This document shows, in pieces, positions 1 through 8,213 of a stretch of 64,000 bases of DNA (position 1 is its first letter; each line of letters starts with the position of its first letter). The DNA comes from Ruminococcus sp. UNK.MGS-30. GTDB lineage: Bacteria > Bacillota > Clostridia > Oscillospirales > Ruminococcaceae. The DNA is taken from assembly GCA_000980705.1 (NCBI GenBank), contig LBCK01000001.1, positions 62,001-126,000 of the forward strand, given 5' to 3'. The position numbers and the translations under genes were made by a program. A model generated the notes under the pieces. That model was not told the origin of the DNA. It saw only the letters and a program-made list of their open reading frames with translations, and did no database searches.

Positions 1-3000
1 CTCAGACGTTTTCAGCAGCAGGGTGAATGTTACCTTCTGGTCCTTGTTCGATGTGGGATAATAGGTGTATGTGATGTTCTGGGACGGGTCAGCGGCGTAG
101 ACTGCATCGCCGTCTGTAACAACATTTGTCCAGCTGTCTGCATCCACACGGGAGATCTGGAAATCGCCGGGCAGATCAGAAAGGTAAAACCGATTCAGCG
201 AATCCAGCTGGACGGTATAGCGATTCCAGGTGGCAGACAGCTTTTTCAGCGTCACCTGGTCGGAAACTTGAAGTGAAGTCAGCTGGTTGCCAATGCAGAG
301 CAGAGTTTCCAGTTTTTCCAATCCGGAGACCGGCAGCACCGTCAGCTGGTTGCTGGAACAGTTCAGAGACACCAGTTCTGCACACTTGGAAACATCCAGC
401 TGCGTCAGCTTATTGCTGGCACAATTCAGCGTATTGATTGCAGAAAAGCCCGTGAGATCCAGCGCTGTCAGCTGGTTCATAGAACAGTTCAGAGATACCA
501 GCTTGGTACAGCCGGTGATATTCAGCACGGTCAGCTGATTCATGGTACAGTTCAGCGTTTCCAGTTCCGGCGAACCGGTAAGATCCAGTTCCTTGATCCG
601 GCACTGTGCGCAGTTCAGTATCCGCAGCGCCGGGAAGTCAGAGACCTGGAATTCCTGGAGCGTGCTGTTGTAGGAAGAGTACAGTTCTTCCAGCCCCTTC
701 GCCGCCGGCAGTGTCAGCTTGGACAGATTATTTTGAGAACAGTCCAGACTTTTCAGCTGTGTCAGACAGGTGAGATCCAGTTCCCGCAGGCTGTTCTGGG
801 AGCAGTCCAGGCTTTCCAGTTTGGTGAAATAGCGGATGCCGTCCAGTTTCCAGATGGAACGCTGTGAAATGTCCATCTGAGTCACATCGTCCAGTTCCGC
901 ACGGGAAAAATAGCCGTCCCCGTCTGCATCCAGCGTCTGTACGTAACTGCGGAAGTCGCTGTCCGGAAAATGGGCTGCGTCAATGGGCAGCAACGTCTCT
1001 TCGGTCAGCAATGTAAATGTCACGGCAATGGCCTTTGCCGGATCGGTGTAGTACTGATACGTCACGTCTTTGCCCGGTTCTGTCACTGTGAGCGTTGTCC
1101 CGGAAAGTGTGCCGTTGGTCAGACTGTCCGGCACGATCTGTTCCGGGACAAATCCGCCGGGCAGGGTCGACAGGTCAAACTGTCCCAACACATCTGCATC
1201 AATGGAGACACGGTTTCCGTCTGCCAGCAGCTGGTCTGCGGTCAGTTTCGTTTCCCCGGTGTCCAGAGACGAAAGCTGGTTGTTCCGGCAGTCCAGGCTT
1301 TCCAGGCTGTTCTGTCCGCTCAGTGACAGCGCCGTCAGTTTGTTCTCCCGACAGCTGAGTTTTGCCAGCACGGATGCTTTCGGCAGCACCAGTTCCGTCA
1401 GACCGCAGCCGTTACAGCTGAGTTCCCGCAGAGCAGACAGCCCGGAGACATCCAACGTTTCCAGCGGCAGCCCGTCACAGTTCAGCGTCTCCAGCCAGTC
1501 CAGCTTTTCCAGTCCGTTCAAGTCTGCAACGCCGCTGTCCGCCGGGATCGTCAGCACTGTAATTTGTTCCAGTTCTTCCAGAGAGAACCAGCCGTTTCCG
1601 TCGGTATCCATGCCGCTCAGCAGACTGCGCAGCGCCGCATCCGGGAAGTTCTCTTCGCTCAGTTCCAGATAGCGGTCTGTCTCCGGCTGCAAGGTCAAAG
1701 TGAAAGTCGCTACCGGGACAGCCTGCGCAGCATCCAGCTGGTAGCCATACTGCACCTGGGATTTTCCGGCTGCAATATGCAGGGTGTCCGGGTCGGTATC
1801 CTTGACTTCGGCGTTTTCCCAGCCGGTAACACGGCTGGTGTCCAGCTCCGGCAGCTGGGTCAGATCATAGGTATACGCCCCGGCACGCTCCGGCTGCGGC
1901 ACAATGGTGCGGCTGTTTCCGGAAGCGTCCAGCGAGGTCAGAGAAAGCCCGGTGATGTCCAGGGCTGTAAGCTGGTTCTCTGCGCAGTTCAGCACCGTCA
2001 GTGCCGGATTCTCGGTCACACTCAGCGTGGTCAGCTGGTTGCCGGAGCAGTCCAGCGATGCAAGCGAGGTGTTTTTGGAAAGATCCAGCTGTGTGATCTG
2101 GTTCTTGGCACAGTTCAGTCCAGTCAGCGCAGTGTTGCTGCTCACGGAAAGTGCCGTCAGCTGGTTACCGGAACAGTTCAGTGTCTCCAAGGCAGGATTT
2201 CCGGTGAGCCGCAGGGATTTCAGCAGGTTTCCGGAACAATCCAGGATGACCAGAGACTTTTCCCAGATCAGCGAAAGGGTGTCCAGCCGGTTATCAGCAC
2301 AGTTCAGTTCTTTCAGTCCCTGGCAATACCGGGTGTCCAGTTCTGTCAGCTGGTTGCCGGAACAGTTTACTTTTTCCAGAAGAGAAAGGTCGATCATGGC
2401 AAGCGCTGTCAGTTCGTTTTGGGAGCAGTCCAGTTCGACAAGCGATGTATCTCCGCTGAGTGACAGGGTGGTCAGCTGGTTATTTGCACAGTTCAGCGTT
2501 TCCAGTACGCTGTTTCCCGTTACCGACAGCGTCGTCAGCTGGTTGCCGGAGCAGTCCAGATCGGTCAGATTCTGATAGTTAAAACAGCTGAGGTCAGTCA
2601 GCTGATTATCGGCGCAGTTCAGTTCCACGAGATTGCCGTTTGCAGCAACGTCCAATGCTGTCAGCGCATTCCCGGAACAATCCAGCCGGATGAGCGTGGT
2701 GTTTCCGGAAAGATCCAGTGTTTCCAGCTGGTTGCCGGAACAGTTCAGTTCGCCCAGAACAATACAGTTGTCCAGCGAAAGAGAGGACAAGGCGCAGTCG
2801 CTGCAGTCCAAAACGGTAAGCATAGAGCCGGGCATGGAGATTCCGCCAAGCTGCATGGGTTCCGGCAGCGTCAGAGATTCCAGCGTGCCGTTGCCGGAGC
2901 AGTCCAGTTTTGCCAGCATCGCAGCATCGGACAAGTCCAGTGTTGTCAGCTGGTTATCGGAGCAGTCCAGGGCAGTCAGCTTGGTGAAATTCCCGATGCC

Positions 3001-3276
3001 TGTCAGATCGGCAATTTCCATGCCGGACAGCGGCAGGTCTGTCACGTCTCCGCACTCTGTCTCGGACAAGGCGCCGTCTCCGTCTGTGTCTGCATTCTCC
3101 TGGAGATAGGTTCGAAACGCCTCGTCCGGAAAATTCTCCTCGGTCAGAGCAATCTCTCCGGATGCGGCGGCCGTCCCATCGGCTGCAAACACAGTCAGCG
3201 GCATACAGCCGACCGCCATCAACCCTGCCAGCAGAACACTGAGACAGCGGCGCAGTCCTTTATTTCGGCTTCCCAT
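1..3276 (-). CDS. Secreted leucine-rich-repeat protein with EF-hand-like loops (3' end beyond window)
   Basis: This reading frame stays open from the ATG at 3276 to the window edge (1092 codons, no stop), so the C-terminus is missing. A signal peptide (MGSRNKGLRRCLSVLLAG..., ending near VFAAD) starts it, and an AGAGAGG ribosome site precedes it. The body is three blocks, each opening with an NFPDxxFR segment and a calcium-type loop (DTDGDGALSETE near 3080, DTDGNGWFSLEE near 1600, DADGDGYFSRAE near 920). Long runs of 21-residue LRRs of the form LxxLDCSxNQLTxLxxS follow. Between blocks lie beta-rich segments ending in VTFTLLLK. It is internalin-like in architecture, probably a surface adhesion or scaffold-associated protein. 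No dockerin is visible in the part present; one could lie beyond the edge. Function is inferred from repeats only. Confidence 0.85.
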   Translation of the reverse strand, partial: MGSRNKGLRRCLSVLLAGLMAVGCMPLTVFAADGTAAASGEIALTEENFPDEAFRTYLQENADTDGDGALSETECGDVTDLPLSGMEIADLTGIGNFTKLTALDCSDNQLTTLDLSDAAMLAKLDCSGNGTLESLTLPEPMQLGGISMPGSMLTVLDCSDCALSSLSLDNCIVLGELNCSGNQLETLDLSGNTTLIRLDCSGNALTALDVAANGNLVELNCADNQLTDLSCFNYQNLTDLDCSGNQLTTLSVTGNSVLETLNCANNQLTTLSLSGDTSLVELDCSQNELTALAMIDLSLLEKVNCSGNQLTELDTRYCQGLKELNCADNRLDTLSLIWEKSLVILDCSGNLLKSLRLTGNPALETLNCSGNQLTALSVSSNTALTGLNCAKNQITQLDLSKNTSLASLDCSGNQLTTLSVTENPALTVLNCAENQLTALDITGLSLTSLDASGNSRTIVPQPERAGAYTYDLTQLPELDTSRVTGWENAEVKDTDPDTLHIAAGKSQVQYGYQLDAAQAVPVATFTLTLQPETDRYLELSEENFPDAALRSLLSGMDTDGNGWFSLEELEQITVLTIPADSGVADLNGLEKLDWLETLNCDGLPLETLDVSGLSALRELSCNGCGLTELVLPKASVLAKLSCRENKLTALSLSGQNSLESLDCRNNQLSSLDTGETKLTADQLLADGNRVSIDADVLGQFDLSTLPGGFVPEQIVPDSLTNGTLSGTTLTVTEPGKDVTYQYYTDPAKAIAVTFTLLTEETLLPIDAAHFPDSDFRSYVQTLDADGDGYFSRAELDDVTQMDISQRSIWKLDGIRYFTKLESLDCSQNSLRELDLTCLTQLKSLDCSQNNLSKLTLPAAKGLEELYSSYNSTLQEFQVSDFPALRILNCAQCRIKELDLTGSPELETLNCTMNQLTVLNITGCTKLVSLNCSMNQLTALDLTGFSAINTLNCASNKLTQLDVSKCAELVSLNCSSNQLTVLPVSGLEKLETLLCIGNQLTSLQVSDQVTLKKLSATWNRYTVQLDSLNRFYLSDLPGDFQISRVDADSWTNVVTDGDAVYAADPSQNITYTYYPTSNKDQKVTFTLLLKTSE

Positions 3277-3304
3277 AGCAAAAATCTTCCTCTCTATTTG
3301 TGCA

Positions 3305-3328
3305 AGCTTGTTCCGGGCGGAACAAGCT
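3305..3328 (-). promoter_or_regulatory. Leader hairpin just upstream of the LRR gene ribosome site
   Basis: A perfect 10-bp inverted repeat (AGCTTGTTCC / GGAACAAGCT, 4-nt loop) lies in the 5' untranslated region of the minus-strand LRR gene, about 10 nt before its ribosome site. On the plus strand it is followed by CTGGTTTTTT, so it could instead stop antisense transcription. Confidence 0.5.
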
Positions 3329-3390
3329 CTGGTTTTTTCTGCCTGACACAGAACGTTTTGTGCAGTTTCTGTCCAGTTTTATACATTTAT

Positions 3391-3419
3391 AGTATAACAC
3401 AAGCGCCACAAAAAGTCAA
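3391..3419 (-). promoter_or_regulatory. Promoter of the LRR gene
   Basis: On the minus strand TTGACT (3414-3419) and TATACT (3391-3396) are separated by 17 bp, giving a leader of about 110 nt before the ATG at 3276. Confidence 0.7.
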
Positions 3420-3595
3420 ACAATTTTTTCCAATTTTGGACTTGACGCAGCAGAATGCGTGCTGCGCCGTTTCCGAGCAAAAGCCATGCGCCACAACATG
3501 AATCAAAACTGTTTTTTCTTGGAAGGAATCGTGAATTCTACTGAAAAACCGTCATTTCACACAAAACGGCACTGTCATTTTTTACAAAAACGCTA

Positions 3596-3624
3596 TTGAC
3601 AAGTTGGAGAAAATCGATTATAAT
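3596..3624 (+). promoter_or_regulatory. Consensus promoter of the BspA-dockerin gene
   Basis: TTGACA (3596-3601) and TATAAT (3619-3624) are spaced by 17 bp, a full consensus sigma-A promoter. The predicted start near 3631 leaves a leader of about 180 nt before the ATG at 3814. Confidence 0.85.
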
Positions 3625-3630
3625 GTAAGA

Positions 3631-3813
3631 AAGTATAAATGAGCATTTCCAGCGACTTGCACAAAAATATGTCATAATTTCACATGATAATCCCGTTTTT
3701 AATTGCAGAGAGAGCATAAATGGTTGGGAATTGTTGTGCAAAATGACGGTGCATGCTCATTTATAGTAAGAAATATGATGTGTATTCTTGCACTGAAAGG
3801 GGCTTGTATTCTT
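3631..3813 (+). promoter_or_regulatory. Structured 5' leader with long-range stem
   Basis: Thirteen bases at 3634-3646 (TATAAATGAGCAT) are the exact reverse complement of 3753-3765. Inside this stem TTGCACAA (3657-3664) pairs with TTGTGCAA (3734-3741), and a small TCAT/ATGA hairpin lies in the centre. The outer stem starts within a few bases of the predicted transcript start, so most of the leader would fold as one unit ahead of the ribosome site (AAAGGGG near 3797-3803). I recognise no known riboswitch class. Confidence 0.55.
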
Positions 3814-5931
3814 ATGAGATCAAACTGGAAAAAGACCATTGCAGGCATCACTGCAATCGCTACACTGATTCCCTGCTGTCTGGGTACTGTTGCATACGCA
3901 GCACCGCAGTCCGCCGGAAGTGCTGTAGCTGTAGCAGAAGTTCCCACTCTGGAGGAACCTTTGCCGGCAAGTGACGTTGCGGCACAGATCGCAGCAGACG
4001 TGGAATCCGAACTGACCGGCAGTATCGCCGCAGAAAGCACGCCGGAGCAGATCCCGATGCCCAACTATGCAGAAGATGATGAAGTGGTACTGCCGGACGG
4101 CAAACCGACACAGGACGGCAAGCTGTACTATAAGATCGTTTCGAAAAAGGCACAGATCACCGGATGCGCTCCGGGAACCACCGATCTGGTCATTCCGGAG
4201 ACCATTTATGACGAAGAGGACGAGGAAGAGTATCCGGTAACTTTCATTGCCGCATCTGCTTTCTACGGCAACAAGGAGATCCAGACGATTTCCTTCCCGG
4301 AGACCATGGTCGGCATCGGTGCAAACGCATTCCTGGGCTGCACTTCGCTGACTTCCGTAGAATTCCCGGACAGCGTGGCATCTATCAATGCCAGCGCATT
4401 CTGCTCCTGCAGCAATCTGAAATCCGTTAAGCTCCCGGCAAGCCTGTACTTTGTGGGCAATGACGTATTTGCATACTGCGCGTCCCTGGAATCCGTTACT
4501 ATCCCCGGCAATCTGACTTCCATTGGTTCTACCATGTTCGCAAACTGCGCAGCGCTGAAATCGGTCACCATGGAAGAGGGCGTACAGAGCATCGGCGCAA
4601 ACGCATTCTATGGATGCAGCGCTCTGGAAACCGTTAACTTCCCGGAGGATTCCCTCACCCGAATCAACGCCAATGCGTTTACTTACTCCGGTCTGACCAG
4701 TCTGGAACTGCCGAACAGCGTGACCAACGTTGCAACGGCCGCATTCAGCCACTGCCAGAATCTGAAAACTGCAAAGCTTTCTTCCAGCATGACTTCCATC
4801 CGGAAGGACACTTTCGCATACAGCGGTCTGGAAAGCATTGTGATCCCGGACAGCATCACTTCCATTAAGTCCGGCGTATTTGCATATTGCAGCAATTTGA
4901 AGTCTGTGACTCTGCCGGAAACGCTGACAGAGATGGACGAGATCGTATTCTACAGCTGTAACGCACTGGAAAGCATCACACTGCCGGACAGCCTGACCTC
5001 TATCAGTGAGAACCTGTTCTACCGCTGCACCGGTCTGGCAAATGTTCAGTTTGGCGCAAACACCAAAAACATCGGCAACTCCGCATTTTACGGCTGCACC
5101 GGTTTACAGGAGATCATCATTCCGGATACCGTAACGACCATCGGAGAAAGCGCTTTCTCGGAATGCACCAACGCAACCAAGGTTGTGATCCCGGATTCTG
5201 TAACACAGCTGGGCAAGTGGGCATTCTACGATGACAGCAGTCTGACAGACGTTACCATCGGCAGCGGTCTGACCAAACTGGACAACTATCAGTTCTATCG
5301 CTGCAGTTCGCTGGAAGACATCACCATTCCGGACAATGTCACCAGCCTGGGCAACTACACCTTTGCCGGCTGTAAGAACCTTTCCCATGTAGACCTGCCG
5401 GAAACACTGGAGACCATCGGTAATGCCGCATTTGCAGACTGCGATTCTCTGGCAGAAGTTACGATTCCGAAGAGCGTTACTTCCATCGGCAGCAACGCAT
5501 TCGGCTATAAGATCGAAAAGGATTCCCTGGTAAAGGGCAATGATATCACCATCAAGGGCAACAACAATACAGCAGCAAAGGATTATGCAGATTCCAACGA
5601 TCTGACATTCGATGCGCTGGATCCGGTTACTACAACAGAGACTTCTGTGGCAACCGGAACGACTACGACAGAGACCAGCACGGAAACCGGCACAGAAACC
5701 AGCGCATCTGCTCCGACACAGATCCTGTACGGCGATGCAAACCTGGATGGTCGTGTAGACATCACAGATTCAGTTGTTCTGAACAAGGCAGCAGCCGGTG
5801 CTGTACAGCTGAGCGACAGTGCAAGAGCAAATGCAGACTGCAACGCCGATGGTGTTCTTGGTTCTGAGGACGCAACAATTTTGATGCAGTTCCTGGTTAA
5901 GCTGATCGACCAGCTCCCGTATACGGAATAA
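3814..5931 (+). CDS. BspA-type LRR protein with C-terminal dockerin
   Basis: This is a secreted 705-residue protein. The start at 3814 is preferred over in-frame upstream codons because it gives MRSNWKK plus a hydrophobic signal ending AYA-A and follows an AAAGGGG ribosome site. Residues about 90-580 hold many LRR_5 (BspA/treponemal) repeats of the form IxxxAFxxCxxLxxVxLPxSxxxI. A Thr/Glu-rich linker (TTTETS...) leads to a dockerin with two calcium loops (DANLDGRVD and DCNADGVLG) near the end. The dockerin would attach it to a scaffoldin cohesin outside the cell. LRR-dockerin proteins of ruminococcal cellulosomes are of unknown role, probably binding or structural rather than enzymatic. Confidence 0.9.
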   Translation: MRSNWKKTIAGITAIATLIPCCLGTVAYAAPQSAGSAVAVAEVPTLEEPLPASDVAAQIAADVESELTGSIAAESTPEQIPMPNYAEDDEVVLPDGKPTQDGKLYYKIVSKKAQITGCAPGTTDLVIPETIYDEEDEEEYPVTFIAASAFYGNKEIQTISFPETMVGIGANAFLGCTSLTSVEFPDSVASINASAFCSCSNLKSVKLPASLYFVGNDVFAYCASLESVTIPGNLTSIGSTMFANCAALKSVTMEEGVQSIGANAFYGCSALETVNFPEDSLTRINANAFTYSGLTSLELPNSVTNVATAAFSHCQNLKTAKLSSSMTSIRKDTFAYSGLESIVIPDSITSIKSGVFAYCSNLKSVTLPETLTEMDEIVFYSCNALESITLPDSLTSISENLFYRCTGLANVQFGANTKNIGNSAFYGCTGLQEIIIPDTVTTIGESAFSECTNATKVVIPDSVTQLGKWAFYDDSSLTDVTIGSGLTKLDNYQFYRCSSLEDITIPDNVTSLGNYTFAGCKNLSHVDLPETLETIGNAAFADCDSLAEVTIPKSVTSIGSNAFGYKIEKDSLVKGNDITIKGNNNTAAKDYADSNDLTFDALDPVTTTETSVATGTTTTETSTETGTETSASAPTQILYGDANLDGRVDITDSVVLNKAAAGAVQLSDSARANADCNADGVLGSEDATILMQFLVKLIDQLPYTE

Positions 5932-5970
5932 ACGACAATTCCATTTTTCATTTATATTCTTTCATAATGT

Positions 5971-6006
5971 AGAAAAGCGGTACAGTTCAAACTGTACCGC
6001 TTTTCT
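5971..6006. terminator. Bidirectional terminator between convergent genes
   Basis: A 17-bp inverted repeat (AGAAAAGCGGTACAGTT and its complement) lies between the stops at 5931 (+) and 6022 (-). The arms end in AAAAG/CTTTT, so it can serve both strands. Confidence 0.85.
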
Positions 6007-6021
6007 CATTTGCTTTTCTAT

Positions 6022-8001
6022 CTACGGCTCAACTGGGAGTGTGTCGATCATGTAAACCAGAAACTGTTCCAGGATCAGGCTGTCTCTCATGTCGATTTTC
6101 CCGTCAGCACAGCAATCCATCGCCGCAATCTGTGATGCGTCCGCATGGAGAATTCCCAGCAGATACTGATTCAGCATCACCAGGTCATCAATGGTGCAAT
6201 TGCCATCGCCGTTCACGTCCCCGATCAGACGATTTTCGAACGATTCGGGCGTTGTCGATGTTACAGCAGATGTTTTGGAAGATGCAGTGGTTGTTGTGGT
6301 GGTAGTCTGGGTCAGCGAAGTCGTTGTCAGTGCCGTTGTCATCACAGAGGATGTGGATGCAGTTCCCAGTTCCACAAATTCTCTGTTGAACTTCGCCGCA
6401 TATGTCTGCGCCGTTGAGCCGGCATAGCCGGAGATCACTGTCTCCGTGGGAACGGATGTGGACGAGACAAAGGTACATCTTTTTGCATAAATTTCCAACA
6501 GCTGAAGCGCCTCGCAGTTTTCAAATGCTGCTGCACCGATACGGGAAACGGTGACCGGCAGCGTGATCTGTGTCAAGGCGGTACAGTCCCGGAATGCGTG
6601 ATACGCCACACGAGTCAGAGAAACCGGCATGGTCTCTCCACGGAGAATCACGCTTTGCAGAGAACTGCACCCCTCAAATGCACCCACGCCGTCTGCGCCA
6701 TAGGAAATTTCCAGCAGCGTCTCCGGCAGCTTTACGGTTTGCAGGGTTGTATTCCCGGCAAAAGCCCCTTGGATCACCTGCACCGGAAGCCCGTTCACCT
6801 TTTCCGGAACAGTAACGCTTTCAGAATCTCCGGTGTATGCGGTCAGCGCTGCATACTTGTCGAACAGCCGGTAAGTATAATCACCGTCGAGATAGACCGT
6901 TCCGGGCTGCAGGTCGTAATCTGCGTCCGGAACATCCGGCAGGTCGTAGAGGAATTCCCAACCGCTTTTATCGTAGACATACGGGGAATGGTTCTTGGAA
7001 AAGCTGGTCTCACCAGCGGCAAAATATTTGCTGGTCTGCGCTGTATCGTCCCAGGTGGCATCGAAATAATAGTAATAACCGTCGTCCATCTGCGCCATAT
7101 TCCAGGCGTGACCGCCGCCGTTCCCCAACCCCACAATATAGAAGTTGGAGACCCCGGCTGCGTTCATCAGCAGCTGGAACGACTTGGCGTATCCCTCGCA
7201 GACTGCCGTGTGATACTGTGCATCAAACACGCCGGTTATGCTGTGGGAAGTCATGGAGTTATCCGGATCGCCGTTGGCATCATAGGCATATGTAATGGTG
7301 TCCACCAGCCAATCGTGGGCGATTCTCGCCTTTTCCAGGGCTGTTTCTCCGGCTTTGACTTTCGTTTCCACTGTCACGATCTGGTTTTCCAGAACCTTTC
7401 GCTCCGCCTGCCGCTCTGTGCCGTCGGTGCAGTTCTCTGCACAGGAAAGATAAACCATATCAATATAACTTTTCCCTGTCCAGAAATCATAATCCGTGCT
7501 GTACAGGAACGAACTGCCCAGAAAGAAATAAACGGGATTGTCGTTCCGGAACATGGAAATCGCTCTGACCACGTCTTCTTTATTCAGAGACTGGCTGCCG
7601 GTGTCCACTGCCACACAGCAATCCATGGTGCCTGTGGAATAGGAAACACTTTCCGCATCTGCGCTTCCCACGTAGAAGGTATGCGCCGCCTGTTTCATCG
7701 CATTGTACAGCTGTTTCTGTTCATCGCTCAGCGTATCGTACCCGGCGTGCGACGCATAGCGGTCCTCTGCATAAGCTGTCGCCGTGCTGTTGTCTGCCCC
7801 GTAAACGGGAATCCTTTCCGTCTGCACCGCAGCTGCGTCGGCATCCAGCGGGATCCCCTGCATTTCCAACAGGTCTCCCGTTACATTTTCCCCGGACGCT
7901 GCCGCTCGGACAGAGGGCGATGCTGTTCCCGACAGGGCTGCGACAGCAAAAACTGCGGCACACAGCAATCCGGTGCATCTTTGTATTCTGTTTGTCTGCA
8001 T
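6022..8001 (-). CDS. Transglutaminase-like/BspA-LRR protein with dockerin
   Basis: This 659-residue secreted protein has a signal peptide (MQTNRIQRCTG...), then a transglutaminase-like papain-fold domain (about residues 190-310). The expected triad is visible: Cys in AVCEGYAKS, His in GGGHAWNM, Asp in YYFDATWDD. A short run of BspA-type LRRs follows (about 370-510), then a Thr-rich linker and a dockerin (GDVNGDGNCT ... DCCADGKID). An ATG-proximal GGAGGTG supports the start. In the family such domains act as proteases or cross-linkers; the dockerin implies cellulosomal location. The substrate cannot be told from sequence. Confidence 0.9.
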   Translation of the reverse strand: MQTNRIQRCTGLLCAAVFAVAALSGTASPSVRAAASGENVTGDLLEMQGIPLDADAAAVQTERIPVYGADNSTATAYAEDRYASHAGYDTLSDEQKQLYNAMKQAAHTFYVGSADAESVSYSTGTMDCCVAVDTGSQSLNKEDVVRAISMFRNDNPVYFFLGSSFLYSTDYDFWTGKSYIDMVYLSCAENCTDGTERQAERKVLENQIVTVETKVKAGETALEKARIAHDWLVDTITYAYDANGDPDNSMTSHSITGVFDAQYHTAVCEGYAKSFQLLMNAAGVSNFYIVGLGNGGGHAWNMAQMDDGYYYYFDATWDDTAQTSKYFAAGETSFSKNHSPYVYDKSGWEFLYDLPDVPDADYDLQPGTVYLDGDYTYRLFDKYAALTAYTGDSESVTVPEKVNGLPVQVIQGAFAGNTTLQTVKLPETLLEISYGADGVGAFEGCSSLQSVILRGETMPVSLTRVAYHAFRDCTALTQITLPVTVSRIGAAAFENCEALQLLEIYAKRCTFVSSTSVPTETVISGYAGSTAQTYAAKFNREFVELGTASTSSVMTTALTTTSLTQTTTTTTTASSKTSAVTSTTPESFENRLIGDVNGDGNCTIDDLVMLNQYLLGILHADASQIAAMDCCADGKIDMRDSLILEQFLVYMIDTLPVEP

Positions 8002-8043
8002 CTTGGAATCTACACCTCCGTTTCAAGATTTTCCATCTTTTTT

Positions 8044-8073
8044 ATTATACCATATTCACGAATTCCCTGTCAA
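8044..8073 (-). promoter_or_regulatory. Promoter of the transglutaminase-dockerin gene
   Basis: On the minus strand TTGACA (8068-8073) and TATAAT (8044-8049) are spaced by 18 bp, about 40 nt upstream of the ATG at 8001. Confidence 0.75.
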
Positions 8074-8149
8074 TCTTTTTGTGGATTTCTGTGAAATTTA
8101 CCAATGCCTTTCAGCTTTTCTTTTCCACAAGTAATACCACATCGGTGGA

Positions 8150-8186
8150 AAAAGCGGCAGAGAAAACTGTTCCTCTGCCGCTTTTC
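8150..8186 (-). terminator. Terminator of the pectate lyase gene
   Basis: A perfect 10-bp stem (AGCGGCAGAG / CTCTGCCGCT) with a 10-nt loop at 8153-8182 is followed on the minus strand by CTTTTTCC. The plus-strand reading of the loop contains CTGTTC, like the loops of the RNA repeats described elsewhere; this may be chance. Confidence 0.8.
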
Positions 8187-8213
8187 GATTACTATTTCAA
8201 CGATTTCCGGAAC

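Noticed and set aside
300..2900. Regularly spaced short repeats resembling a CRISPR array
   Set aside because: The period is about 63 bp and corresponds to 21-residue LRR units in a coding frame; repeats are degenerate and there is no leader or cas gene.
126..3109. Several plus-strand open frames of 80-300 codons
   Set aside because: They are antisense shadows of the repetitive minus-strand LRR gene, with no ribosome sites and low-complexity translations.
3703..3813. N-terminal extension of the BspA-dockerin protein from an upstream ATG
   Set aside because: It lacks a ribosome site and would place the signal peptide inside the protein; the region is better explained as a structured leader.
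6598..8094. Plus-strand frame of 498 codons opposite the transglutaminase gene
   Set aside because: It is a shadow frame; the minus strand has a signal peptide, catalytic triad and dockerin.
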